The position numbers and the translations under genes were made by a program. Of a stretch of DNA of 64,000 nucleotides, positions 16,982-26,443 are shown piece after piece. The DNA comes from UBA2784 sp964494625. Lineage in GTDB: Bacteria > Pseudomonadota > Alphaproteobacteria > Micropepsales > Micropepsaceae. The stretch is from assembly GCA_964494625.1 (NCBI GenBank), contig CAZBRT010000003.1, positions 310,001 through 374,000 on the forward strand, read 5' to 3'. The notes beneath the pieces are model-generated. The model was not told where the DNA came from. It made no database searches and saw only the letters and a list, made by a program, of their open reading frames with translations. Each line of letters starts with the position of its first letter. The first letter of the stretch is position 1.

Positions 16982-17583
16982 TCACGCAAACAGGGCGTCG
17001 CGCGCCAGCGCATCCGTAAGCGCTGCCTGATAGGCCTCATTGCTGATCTCGATCGCGCCGAATTGGGCCAGATGCGGCGTCAGGAACTGCGTGTCGAGCA
17101 GCATGAAGCCGCCCGACTTCAACCGCTCAACGAGATGGACAAGCGCGAATTTGCTCGCATCGCGGACGCGCGAGAACATGCTCTCGCCAAAGAATGCCCC
17201 GCCCAGCGACACGCCATAGAGCCCGCCGACAAGCATGTCCTCCTGCCACACTTCCACGCTGTGGGCATGACCCATCGCATGGAGTTCGCCATAGAGCGCA
17301 AGTATCTCGTCATTGATCCATGTATCGGGATGGTCCGGTCGCGGCTCCGCACAGGCGCGCATGACGTCGCCAAAGACCGTGTTGATGCGGATTGAGGTCG
17401 TACCCAAGTCCAGCGCCTTGCGCATCGCGCGGGCAAGCCGCCTTGGCACATGGAATGCCGCCAAGGGAATGATCCCGCGCCATTCGGGCCGGTACCAATT
17501 CAGCTCGGCGGAATCGCGCGATGGCGCCATCGGAAAAGCGCCGGCCGCATAGGCGGAAAGGAGCGTGCGCGCGTCGATGCGGC

Positions 17584-17587
<4 letters not shown>
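16982..17587 (-). CDS. aat: Leucyl/phenylalanyl-tRNA--protein transferase
   Basis: N-end rule enzyme that adds Leu or Phe from tRNA to N-terminal Arg/Lys of proteins, marking them for ClpS/ClpAP. 201 residues, a little shorter than the E. coli enzyme. Recognisable motifs are AYAAGAFPMA, NWYRPEWRGIIPL, TWINDEILALYGELHAMGHA, HSVEVWQEDMLVGGLYGVSL and GGAFFGESMFS. Translation starts at a GTG that overlaps the accC stop (GTGA), so it is translationally coupled as the last gene of aroQ-accB-accC-aat. Confidence 0.95.
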
Positions 17588-18933
<1,346 letters not shown>

Positions 18934-18957
18934 GGGACCGCTTTTCCTTCCGGCCCA

Positions 18958-19470
18958 TCATTCGATGACCATCAGCACCTGGCCGTATTCGACCGGTGAG
19001 GCATCGGCGACAAGGATCTGGGTCACCTTGCCCGCGCGCGGGGCGGGCAGGGGGTTCATCGTCTTCATTGCTTCGATGATGAGGAGCGTCTGCCCCTCTT
19101 TCACCGTGGCGCCCAATGTCACGAAGGGCGGATCGCCGGGTTTGGGCGACACATAGACGGTCCCGACCATCGGTGACGTCACCGCGCCGGGGTGCTTGGC
19201 GGGATCGGCGGGTGCAACAGGCGCTGGTGCTGCGACGGCTTCGCTGCGCATCGGCGCAGCAGCGGGCTGGGGACCGGCGACAGCATAGGAAACTGGGGCT
19301 GCCGACAACTGGCGCGATACCCGCACGCGCATGCCCGCCTGCTCGACTTCGATCTCGGTCAGGTCGGTTGCGTTGAGAAGTTCAGCCAGATCGCGGATGA
19401 GGGTGCGATCCACCTCCTGCGACCGGCGGGGGGCGTCGGCTTTGGAGGATTTCCTGTCAAACGGTTTCAT
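18958..19470 (-). CDS. accB: Acetyl-CoA carboxylase, biotin carboxyl carrier protein
   Basis: 170 residues. The N-terminal helix-rich region includes LIRDLAELLNATDLTEIEVE, the middle is an Ala/Pro linker, and the C-terminal biotinyl domain has SPMVGTVYVSPKPGDPPFV and the biotinylation site IEAMKTMNPL, where the Lys of AMKT carries biotin. The ATG overlaps the aroQ stop by 4 bp, so the two are coupled. Confidence 0.97.
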   Translation of the reverse strand: MKPFDRKSSKADAPRRSQEVDRTLIRDLAELLNATDLTEIEVEQAGMRVRVSRQLSAAPVSYAVAGPQPAAAPMRSEAVAAPAPVAPADPAKHPGAVTSPMVGTVYVSPKPGDPPFVTLGATVKEGQTLLIIEAMKTMNPLPAPRAGKVTQILVADASPVEYGQVLMVIE

Positions 19471-19925
19471 GCGCTCTCGCTCCGGCTGGCGGACAGCGCG
19501 GCCATGGCATCAACCGCCATGACATAGCCCAGCGCCCCGAAACCCACGATGACGCCGTCTGCGGCTGCCGATACGTAGGAGTGATGGCGGAAAGCTTCGC
19601 GCTTGTGAATGTTGCTCAAATGGACTTCGACCACCGGCAATTCGCTGGCCTTGAGGGCGTCAAGGATGGCGATCGACGTGTGGCTGTAGGCTGCAGCATT
19701 GATGATGATCCCGGACGCCTTGTCGCGCGCCTCAAGAATCCACTCGACGATTTCTCCTTCGCGGGCGGTCTGCCGGAAGTCGATCCCGAGGCCCAATTCC
19801 CTGGCGCGGGCCTTGACCATTTTCTCGATGTCCTTGAGCGTCACGCGGCCATAGATGTGCGGCTCGCGCTTACCCAGAAGGTTGAGTGTTGGCCCGTTAA
19901 GGACAAAAACCGGTTTCGACTTCAT
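19467..19925 (-). CDS. aroQ: Type II 3-dehydroquinate dehydratase
   Basis: Third step of the shikimate pathway, a trans-dehydration by the small dodecameric enzyme; 152 residues. VFVLNGPTLNLLGKREPHIY includes the catalytic Tyr and flexible-loop Arg. INAAAYSHTSIAILDAL is the shikimate-ring binding segment, and EVHLSNIHKREAFRHHS contains the catalytic His. It is the promoter-proximal gene of aroQ-accB-accC-aat. The 5' repeat TTCATCTGCCCAGC occurs twice in tandem across and just upstream of its start (19921-19949). Confidence 0.96.
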   Translation of the reverse strand: MKSKPVFVLNGPTLNLLGKREPHIYGRVTLKDIEKMVKARARELGLGIDFRQTAREGEIVEWILEARDKASGIIINAAAYSHTSIAILDALKASELPVVEVHLSNIHKREAFRHHSYVSAAADGVIVGFGALGYVMAVDAMAALSASRSESA

Positions 19926-20197
19926 CTGCCCAGCTTCATCTGCCCAGCTTGACCTGGCCAGCCATGGAGAAGGCCCAGCCGCAAGGCCGGGATTGGCCCT
20001 AGAATGGCCCTAGATTGGCCCGGAGCGGGCCTGATCCCCAAGGGAAGGCACGCCCGGAAGATAGGCCGTTATAGACGCCTTGGCCCCGCCTGCAACTCCA
20101 AAGGCGGACTTGACTTAACGCCGGGGCCATGGCCGTTGCCCGGCACGGGATTCCAGAATGGGTTTCCGGAACGGGGTCGGCCTTTTCGGGGATGGCA

Positions 20198-20401
20198 ATG
20201 CACCTGACCATCAATGGCGAATTGCAGGCATTCGAGGCGCCCATGACCGTGGCGGCCCTGCTTTCCCGTCTGGCAATTGACCGCCGCAAGGTAGCGGTCG
20301 AGCGCAATCTCGCTCTCGTGCAGCGGGGATCGTTTGATACAGTCCTGCTCGAAGATGGCGACCGGATCGAGATCGTCGCCTTCATCGGCGGCGGAATGTG
20401 A
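20198..20401 (+). CDS. thiS: ThiS sulfur carrier protein
   Basis: Ubiquitin-fold sulfur carrier for the thiazole half of thiamine; 67 residues from the ATG at 20198 (GGGGA 6 nt upstream; another ATG at 20192 is too close to that site). The fold pattern is LTINGELQAFEAPMTVAALL, RRKVAVERNLALVQRG and DGDRIEIVAFIGGG. The C-terminus is odd: codons GGC GGC GGA ATG TGA place a methionine after the glycines, whereas ThiS must end in free Gly-Gly to be adenylated. No TPP riboswitch was found upstream. Confidence 0.9.
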   Translation: MHLTINGELQAFEAPMTVAALLSRLAIDRRKVAVERNLALVQRGSFDTVLLEDGDRIEIVAFIGGGM

Positions 20402-20403
20402 GG

Positions 20404-21183
20404 ATGGATGTGACTGAGGACAGCTGGACTGTTGCCGGACGCAATTTCCGCTCGCGCCTCATCATCGGCACCGGCAAGTACAAATCCTATGCGGAGAACG
20501 CTGCGGCGCTGGAAGCCTCCGGCGCCGAGATCGTGACTGTCGCGGTGCGGCGAGTGAACCTGTCAGATGCGGACCAGCCCAAGCTTACCGATTTCATCGA
20601 CCCGAAGCGCTATACCTACCTTCCCAACACCGCGGGTTGCTACACGGCGGAGGAAGCGATCCGCACCCTTCGCCTTGCGCGTGAGGCAGGCGGCTGGACG
20701 CTGGTGAAGCTCGAAGTGCTGGCCGACCGCAAAACGCTTTATCCCGACATGATCGAGACCATCCGCTCGACAGCGCTTCTCACCAAGGAAGGCTTCGAGG
20801 TCATGGTCTATTGCACCGATGATCCCCTGATGGCGCGGCGTTGCGAAGAAGCGGGCGCAGTTGCAGTGATGCCGCTTGCGGCACCCATCGGCTCGGGGCT
20901 TGGCATCCAGAACCCGATCAATATCCGGCTGATTGTCGAGCAGGCCAAGGTGCCTGTGCTGGTTGATGCAGGCGTCGGCACAGCGTCCGACGCTGCCATC
21001 GCGATGGAACTTGGGTGCGATGGTGTCCTGATGAATACGGCGATTGCCGAAGCGCGCGATCCGGTGCTGATGGCGTCCGCCATGCGCCATGCGGTCATCG
21101 CGGGACGCGAGGCCTATCGTGCCGGCCGCATGAAGAAGAAGATGTATGCTGATCCTTCCAGTCCGCTGGCGGGTCTGATCTGA
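20404..21183 (+). CDS. thiG: Thiazole synthase
   Basis: Builds the thiazole phosphate of thiamine from deoxyxylulose phosphate, ThiS thiocarboxylate and dehydroglycine. It has FRSRLIIGTGKYKS at the N-terminus, VAVRRVNLSD, LPNTAGCYTAEEAIR, the Schiff-base Lys in WTLVKLEVLAD, and the phosphate loop PVLVDAGVGTASDAAIAMELG. I favour the ATG at 20404; a GTG at 20398 overlapping the thiS stop is an alternative. It is translated from the same message as thiS, and the next gene follows after 11 bp. Confidence 0.96.
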   Translation: MDVTEDSWTVAGRNFRSRLIIGTGKYKSYAENAAALEASGAEIVTVAVRRVNLSDADQPKLTDFIDPKRYTYLPNTAGCYTAEEAIRTLRLAREAGGWTLVKLEVLADRKTLYPDMIETIRSTALLTKEGFEVMVYCTDDPLMARRCEEAGAVAVMPLAAPIGSGLGIQNPINIRLIVEQAKVPVLVDAGVGTASDAAIAMELGCDGVLMNTAIAEARDPVLMASAMRHAVIAGREAYRAGRMKKKMYADPSSPLAGLI

Positions 21184-21194
21184 GGCGTTCGCGT

Positions 21195-22535
21195 GTGAAA
21201 CAATACGACTACGACCGCATTTCGAAGATCGTGTTCCAGATCTCGCTGGCTTGCGTCTTTGCGGGCGCATTCTTCGCGCTGGGCGCATGGATGGTTGCAA
21301 CCAGGCCTGTGCCCTATTTCTGGATGCGCGAGATGTGGCGCGCGATCCAGGAAACGGTTTCGCCGGAAGACATCGCCCGCATCGATGTATTTGACGCGCC
21401 GGAGGGGGCGGTCGAGACGCCGCGGCTTTCGCCTGGCAGCCCCGTTACCGGTCCCTGCATGGCGATTGTGGCGCGGCGCGGCACGCGTCACGGCATTTTC
21501 TGGATTGACGGGACGGGTGCGATTGTCGCCAGCATCGATGCGGGTGATGAGTTTGCCGGGCTTTCGCTTGATGGACTTGACTGGAAATCAGAAGGGGTCA
21601 GTGAACGCCGCCAAGCCATCTGGCACGGTTTTGACCTCGTGGATGACGGCGGCGATGAGGGGGTGATCCTCGCGATCAGCGGGATGTCGACACCCTATGG
21701 CATCGGTCTGGTGCGGATGGGGTCTGATGGTTCGGTACGCTGGGCGCGCGGGATCGGTGCGCACCATACGGTGATGCGGCGCGACGACGGCAATTTTGTT
21801 GTCACGACCATGCACCTGCGCATGGAACCCGACCCCGATTTTCCGAATTTCACGCCGCCCTTCATGGAAGACGAGATTTCCATCGTCGCGCCTGATGGCA
21901 CCGAGCTTGACCGCTTCTCGCTGATGTCGGCACTGGCCCACTCGCAATATCGCGGGTTCCTGTCAGCGAATTTTGACCTGCCGACAACAGTTGCGACGCG
22001 CGATCCGTTCCACACCAACAAGGCGTCGCCGCTTTCGGCGTCGCTTGCGCCTTTGTTTCCGATGTTCGCGCCGGATGACCTTCTGGTTTCCATCCGGCAT
22101 CTCAATGCGGTTTTCGTGATTGATCCGGCCACGCGTGCGGTCAAACGCGCCTACGCGGGGCCATTTGTGCGCCAGCATGCGCCCGTGTGGGGGGCGGATG
22201 GCCGCATCTATGTCTTCTCGAACCAGTCGGGCGCCAGGAATTTTTCGGCCAGCGAAATTTTGGCGCTTGATCCCGCCAGCGGCGATGTCGTGTGGCGCTG
22301 GACGGGCGACGGCCAGGAACCTTTTTTCAGCGAGTATCGCGGTGATCTTGATTGGGTGCGGCCCGGCGTCCTTCTGGTTGCCGAGACGAACCGTGGCCGC
22401 GTCTTCATGCTGGATGTCGCAACCGGCGAAGTCATCGGGGATTTCCGGAACATCTATCGCGATGACGAAGGCGTGCTGAAGACCGGCGCCGTGATGAATG
22501 CGCGCATGGCCGTCTGTCCGGAGACGGCACGATGA
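21195..22535 (+). CDS. Arylsulfotransferase-like (ASST_2) membrane-anchored protein
   Basis: 446 residues from a GTG start. There is one N-terminal membrane helix (residues 13-36), so the bulk is likely periplasmic. The remainder looks like a beta-propeller. DPFHTNKASPL, LLVSIRHLNAVFVIDPATRAV, QHAPVWGADGRIYVFSNQSG and EILALDPASGDVVWRWTG follow the arylsulfotransferase pattern of repeated His-bearing blades. Known ASSTs transfer sulfate between phenols without PAPS; activity here is not proven. It shares 4-bp overlaps through the following two genes, ending in a PAPS-type sulfotransferase. Confidence 0.75.
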   Translation: MKQYDYDRISKIVFQISLACVFAGAFFALGAWMVATRPVPYFWMREMWRAIQETVSPEDIARIDVFDAPEGAVETPRLSPGSPVTGPCMAIVARRGTRHGIFWIDGTGAIVASIDAGDEFAGLSLDGLDWKSEGVSERRQAIWHGFDLVDDGGDEGVILAISGMSTPYGIGLVRMGSDGSVRWARGIGAHHTVMRRDDGNFVVTTMHLRMEPDPDFPNFTPPFMEDEISIVAPDGTELDRFSLMSALAHSQYRGFLSANFDLPTTVATRDPFHTNKASPLSASLAPLFPMFAPDDLLVSIRHLNAVFVIDPATRAVKRAYAGPFVRQHAPVWGADGRIYVFSNQSGARNFSASEILALDPASGDVVWRWTGDGQEPFFSEYRGDLDWVRPGVLLVAETNRGRVFMLDVATGEVIGDFRNIYRDDEGVLKTGAVMNARMAVCPETAR

Positions 22536-22783
22536 GCCAGATATTCTCCCGGCTGGTGCTGGCCTTCGGGTTCGCGCTTCTCCTGGCGACGCCGGCCCAT
22601 GCCTATCTTGGCCCTGCATTGCTGGGTGCAGTCTTCGGTCCTGTCTTCGCGGTGATCGGCGGCGTGTTGATGCTGGTCGTCGGCCTTTTCTGGTATCCGG
22701 TGCGCCGCATCCTGGCGCGTCGCCGGGCGCGGCGGGAAGGCGAGCAGCCTCCAAGCAATGATGCGCCACCGGATGGACCATGA
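22532..22783 (+). CDS. Small membrane protein between sulfotransferase-type genes
   Basis: 83 residues. The N-terminal signal-like segment (FSRLVLAFGFALLLATPAHA) has a plausible AHA cleavage site. A second hydrophobic helix (LLGAVFGPVFAVIGGVLMLV) leads into a basic, Pro-rich cytoplasmic-type tail with RRRARRE. Both ends overlap neighbouring genes by ATGA, so translation is coupled. I recognise no family. By position it may help anchor or assemble the ASST-like protein, but that is inference. Confidence 0.72.
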   Translation: MSQIFSRLVLAFGFALLLATPAHAYLGPALLGAVFGPVFAVIGGVLMLVVGLFWYPVRRILARRRARREGEQPPSNDAPPDGP

Positions 22784-23832
22784 GCAGGATCTCCTTCTGG
22801 GAGAACATGCTGACGGCGGGGCCGGAGAAGCTTCCCGGCGTCTTTTTCGCGCTTGCCGATCTTGAAGATCGCCTGCAGGCCAAGCGGCTTTCTGCCATTG
22901 CCGCACCTGCACCCATCTATGTCAGCGGGCTTGCGCGGGCGGGCACGACAGCTCTCATCCACATGCTGGGGCGGCATCCTGCCATCGGCACACATGTTGC
23001 GGCGGATTTTCCGGGCATCTTCACGCCCATCTGGTGGAACCGGCTCTTGCCGCGCGTGGCACGGCTTGATGCGCCACCAGCCGAGCGCGTGCATGGCGAC
23101 GGCATTCTGGTTGACGCGCAAAGTCCCGAAGCGGTGGAAGAGGTTCTCTGGCTTGCCGCGCGCGGGCAGTACGACGCGGCCTTCGCGCAAACCCTGCGCC
23201 ATCACCAGAAGAAGATTTTGCTGCTGCGCCAGCGCACGCGCTATGCCGCCAAAGCCAACGGACATCTGGGGCGTCTTGCTGATGTGCTGCGGATGATGCC
23301 GGATGCGCGGATCATCATCCCCGTGCGCCATCCGGTGGCGCATGTCGCATCCCTGGTGCGCCAGCACGCGCATTTCAGCGCCATCCAGAAGAAGGACGCC
23401 CGCGCGCGCAAGGCGATGCGCAGGCTCGGTCACTTCGAATTCGGACTGGACCGCAAGCCCGGCTTTTGCGGCAATGCGGAGACGGCGAGGCAAGTGGCGG
23501 CAGCCTTTGCGTCGGGCGATGACGCAACGGGCTATGCGCTGCAATGGCAGGGCGCCTATGGTGCCGTCATGCGGCTTCGCGCCGGGGACAGGCGCATTGC
23601 CGATGCAACTCATCTCGTGCGCCACGAGGACATGACGGCATCACCGGCGGAGACCCTTCTGCGAATTCTGGAATTTGTGGGACTTGAACCCCCGTCCGGC
23701 TTTGTTGCCAGCGAGGCGTCACGCCTTGCGGGTCACACGGCCAGCGCGCCGCCGTTGGGGGCAAAGGAAGCGGCCCGCGTTCTTGCGCTTACGGCGGAAA
23801 CGCGGGCGCTTGCCGGTTACGGCGTGGGCTGA
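22780..23832 (+). CDS. PAPS-dependent sulfotransferase family protein
   Basis: 350 residues. The 5'-phosphosulfate loop is IYVSGLARAGTTALIHML, and the 3'-phosphate motif is RIIIPVRHPVAHVASLVRQH; both are diagnostic of sulfotransferases using PAPS. There is no signal peptide, so it should act in the cytoplasm. It is the last gene of a thiS-thiG-ASST-like-small protein-sulfotransferase string, and its 3' end overlaps the convergent DsbA-like gene by 16 bp. The acceptor is unknown. Confidence 0.87.
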   Translation: MSRISFWENMLTAGPEKLPGVFFALADLEDRLQAKRLSAIAAPAPIYVSGLARAGTTALIHMLGRHPAIGTHVAADFPGIFTPIWWNRLLPRVARLDAPPAERVHGDGILVDAQSPEAVEEVLWLAARGQYDAAFAQTLRHHQKKILLLRQRTRYAAKANGHLGRLADVLRMMPDARIIIPVRHPVAHVASLVRQHAHFSAIQKKDARARKAMRRLGHFEFGLDRKPGFCGNAETARQVAAAFASGDDATGYALQWQGAYGAVMRLRAGDRRIADATHLVRHEDMTASPAETLLRILEFVGLEPPSGFVASEASRLAGHTASAPPLGAKEAARVLALTAETRALAGYGVG

Positions 23833-24623
23833 GTGGTGCCGGCGCGTACATCCGCCACAGCGGCCTGAAGGCCTTCCAGCGGCACATAGCCGGGCAGCAA
23901 CAGGTCGCCGAGGATGAAGGTGGGCGTGCCGCCGATGCCGATGGCTTCACCCAGCGCGCGCACCTTGGCCATGCGTTCGGCCACCAGCGGGCTCTGTACA
24001 TCCTGCTTCAGACGCTCGACATCAAGGCCGACTTCGGCCGCGATGTTGAGCACCAGCGTCTCGTTCAGCTTCTCGTCGGAGGCCAGCAGGGCTTCGTGGA
24101 AGGCGAGGTATTTCTCGCCACCCTGCGCCAGAGCCGCCATCGCGTAGTTGGCGGCGATGACCGACTGGTCGCCCAGCACCGGATATTCCTTCAGGACAAT
24201 GCGCACATTCGGGTCGGCTTCGACCAATTTCAGGATTTCCCCGCGCGCGCGGCGGCAATAGGGGCAGTTGTAGTCAAAGAACTCGACGATTGTGACGTCG
24301 CCATCGGGATTGCCCAGCACATGCGAAAAGCCGTCGTTGAGCAGTTGGTCGCGATTTTCACTGATCGCTGCCTGCGCCTGTGCCAGACGCGCGGAATCAC
24401 GCCGCGCCTCAAGCACATCCATGGCTTCCAGGATCAGCTCGGGATTTTCCAGGAGATACTCGCGCACGATCTGCTCGACCTGCTCGCGTGTCATCTGCTC
24501 GCCTTCGGCTGCCGCTTCGTTGCGCCCGCTCGCAAAAAGGAAAGCACCCACGGCCAGCACGGCGGCAAGGCCGATGGCCATCATCTGCAGCGGATGGGCC
24601 GCAAGTTTCCTGAGAATGTTCAT
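23817..24623 (-). CDS. DsbA family thiol-disulfide protein
   Basis: 268 residues with an N-terminal membrane anchor (MMAIGLAAVLAVGAFLFASG). A helical segment follows (EQVEQIVREYLLENPELILE), then a thioredoxin fold with the active site FDYNCPYCRRARGE near residue 118 and the cis-proline loop IGGTPTFILGD. This is the Com1/ScsC-like group of alphaproteobacterial DsbA proteins, where the N-terminal helices mediate oligomerisation. It lies 33 bp after the M48 protease gene, and both products should act in the periplasm. Confidence 0.93.
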   Translation of the reverse strand: MNILRKLAAHPLQMMAIGLAAVLAVGAFLFASGRNEAAAEGEQMTREQVEQIVREYLLENPELILEAMDVLEARRDSARLAQAQAAISENRDQLLNDGFSHVLGNPDGDVTIVEFFDYNCPYCRRARGEILKLVEADPNVRIVLKEYPVLGDQSVIAANYAMAALAQGGEKYLAFHEALLASDEKLNETLVLNIAAEVGLDVERLKQDVQSPLVAERMAKVRALGEAIGIGGTPTFILGDLLLPGYVPLEGLQAAVADVRAGTTQPTP

Positions 24624-24656
24624 TTCAGTCCCCGTATTCCGGCAATAGGAAATGTC

Positions 24657-26054
24657 TCAACCGCCACCGGGTCCGCCGCCGCGGTCCTGCATGGCATTGG
24701 TCACGATGGCAATGATGTCGTCGCAGCGTTGCCATGCAGATGTGCCCTGCGTCAACCGCTGGCGCGCGCGCATCGCAAACTGGAGCGCGCCGGGCAGGTT
24801 GCCGATCGCATAGTCGCGCTCGGCCGAGGCAAGGTCAGCCATTCCCTGGTCGCCCTGACGCGCATAGACGAGCGCCAGCTGGAACCAGGCAAAAGCATTC
24901 TCGTTGTCGTCGCGCAGGGCGGCTTCCAGCACCGTGCGGGCGCGGCCATTATAGTCCGGGTTCTCTGCCGCGATCAGGGCAGAGGCAAGATTGACCTGGA
25001 GCAAGGGTGCGTCGGGCATGAGCCGCACAGACTCGCCATAGGACGAAATCGCCAGTGCGGAGTCACCGCGCTCCATCGCAATCTGGCCCTTCAATTCATG
25101 GAAGAAGGGATTGTCGGGAAACTCGGCAATCAGGCTGTTGACTTCAACAAGCGCGCGATCGAATTGCGGCTCGCGGAACCATGCGACAGCGCGTGCATAG
25201 CGCGCCGGCGCGCTTTGATCGGACAAGGGGTAGTTGCGCAGTGTTACATCCGGGCGATCAACAAAGCCGCGGATTTTCGCGCGGATCAGGTCATAGCGGA
25301 GCTGTTCCTCCGGCGTTGTCTCGCGCCCGAAATGGATGCTTGCCTCTGCGCGCTCGCGCATCGCATTGATGCGGTCGCGTGACAAAGGGTGCGAGCGCAC
25401 ATAGGGATCCTGACGGCGGAAGCTCAGGACTTCCTGGTCGGAAAAGCGCTCGAAGACGGCAAGCATGCCCTTGGCCGACTGACCCGTTGCCTCAAGATAG
25501 GTGACGCCCGCCTGATCGGCTGCTGATTCCTGGGTGCGGCTGTATTGCAGGAAGGCGCGCTGGGCGAGTTGCTGTGAGCCAAGGATCAGGCCCATGCCGG
25601 CATCCGGTGCGCCGAGGGCAATGGCTGCAATACCCGCCAGCAACGTGATGAGCACCGGCACCGACGCGCTTTCCATCGCGCTGCCCGTGCGCGAGATGTG
25701 GCCGCCCGCGATGTGGCCGGTCTCGTGCGCCATGATGCCGATGAGCTGGTTGGGATCCTCCAGCTCCATGATGATGCCGGTGTGAATGTACATGCTCTGT
25801 CCATTCGTCACGAAGGCATTGATGCTGGGATCATTGATGATGAAAAGTTGCACCGCCTTGGGATCAAGCCCGGCAGCAGCAAACAAGGGGTCACCATAGT
25901 CGCGCAGAACGATCTCAAGTTCGGTGTCGCGGATGAGCGAAACCGCCCTGGCGGCAGTGGCATGGAAGAACAGGGCAAGCGCCGCAACGAGACCGGTCAG
26001 AAAACCGGTCATGCGCCGCGCGGGACTGGGCGAAAATGCGAGGTGGCGATTCAC
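24657..26054 (-). CDS. M48 family metalloprotease with TPR region (BepA-like)
   Basis: 465 residues. A signal peptide (MTGFLTGLVAALALFFHATA plus ARA) precedes a Zn-protease domain with IMAHETGHIAGGH near residue 108 and the third ligand in ESAADQAG. TPR-like repeats follow to the C-terminus. E. coli BepA, of the same layout, cleaves or assembles outer-membrane proteins such as LptD. I prefer a GTG start at 26054 because GGAG lies 6 nt upstream; the ATG at 26012 is the alternative and lacks a ribosome site. Cotranscription with the DsbA-like gene makes sense, since LptD needs disulfides. Confidence 0.9.
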   Translation of the reverse strand: MNRHLAFSPSPARRMTGFLTGLVAALALFFHATAARAVSLIRDTELEIVLRDYGDPLFAAAGLDPKAVQLFIINDPSINAFVTNGQSMYIHTGIIMELEDPNQLIGIMAHETGHIAGGHISRTGSAMESASVPVLITLLAGIAAIALGAPDAGMGLILGSQQLAQRAFLQYSRTQESAADQAGVTYLEATGQSAKGMLAVFERFSDQEVLSFRRQDPYVRSHPLSRDRINAMRERAEASIHFGRETTPEEQLRYDLIRAKIRGFVDRPDVTLRNYPLSDQSAPARYARAVAWFREPQFDRALVEVNSLIAEFPDNPFFHELKGQIAMERGDSALAISSYGESVRLMPDAPLLQVNLASALIAAENPDYNGRARTVLEAALRDDNENAFAWFQLALVYARQGDQGMADLASAERDYAIGNLPGALQFAMRARQRLTQGTSAWQRCDDIIAIVTNAMQDRGGGPGGG

Positions 26055-26378
26055 GAATGGCTCCGCAACTGGCCCGAAGACGGGCGTGTCTTGCTCGAAC
26101 TTGGCGCTGCCCCCGCCATCACGCCTGCGACCGGGCGCACGTGGACATGCGGACACCCGATGGCAGCGCGATACCGCACCTTGGTCGTGAAGCTAGAAGC
26201 AGGGCTTGAAGGCGTCAATCGATTGCCTGTCGGGTTGATTTACCATGAACAAGGTTTCACGGCCCCGAAGGGCGTGTGTCATCTCCCGGGCACTGCCATG
26301 CCAGTATCAATGTTTGCCCGCTCCACATGGCGGGTCTTGGTCGGGATATTGTCGTGATTGAGGCAGCAGAAACGGGAA
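26055..26378 (-). promoter_or_regulatory. Upstream region of the M48 gene with candidate promoter
   Basis: No gene is evident in this stretch. On the minus strand a candidate sigma-70 promoter is TTGACG (26213-26218), a 17-bp spacer, and TAGCTT (26190-26195). The -35 is good and the -10 is weak. An open frame on the plus strand across this region is antisense to the M48 gene and has no coding signal. Confidence 0.4.
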
Positions 26379-26406
26379 GGGGCCGCCGTATTTGAACGGC
26401 AGCCCC
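26379..26406 (-). terminator. Rho-independent terminator of rne
   Basis: Minus-strand reading: GGGGCTGCCG, loop TTCAAATA, CGGCGGCCCC (10-bp stem with one U-G pair), then TTCCCGTTT. It lies 38 bp after the rne stop codon. Confidence 0.65.
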
Positions 26407-26443
26407 CTATCATTTCCGTCTGAACGCTTATGCGTCGGCCAGA

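Noticed and set aside
19926..20197. TPP riboswitch ahead of thiS-thiG
   Set aside because: The conserved CUGAGA and GAUCUGG-type core segments are absent. The stretch only has short CCTAGATTGGCCC-like repeats.
23671..23699. tRNA-like T-arm (GGGACTTGAACCCCC pattern)
   Set aside because: It lies inside the sulfotransferase coding sequence, the flanking bases do not give a T-stem or acceptor stem on either strand, and no anticodon arm is present.
25698..26357. Plus-strand open frame of 219 codons across the M48 promoter region
   Set aside because: Most of it is antisense to the metalloprotease, it has no recognisable domain, and the composition is that of a shadow frame.
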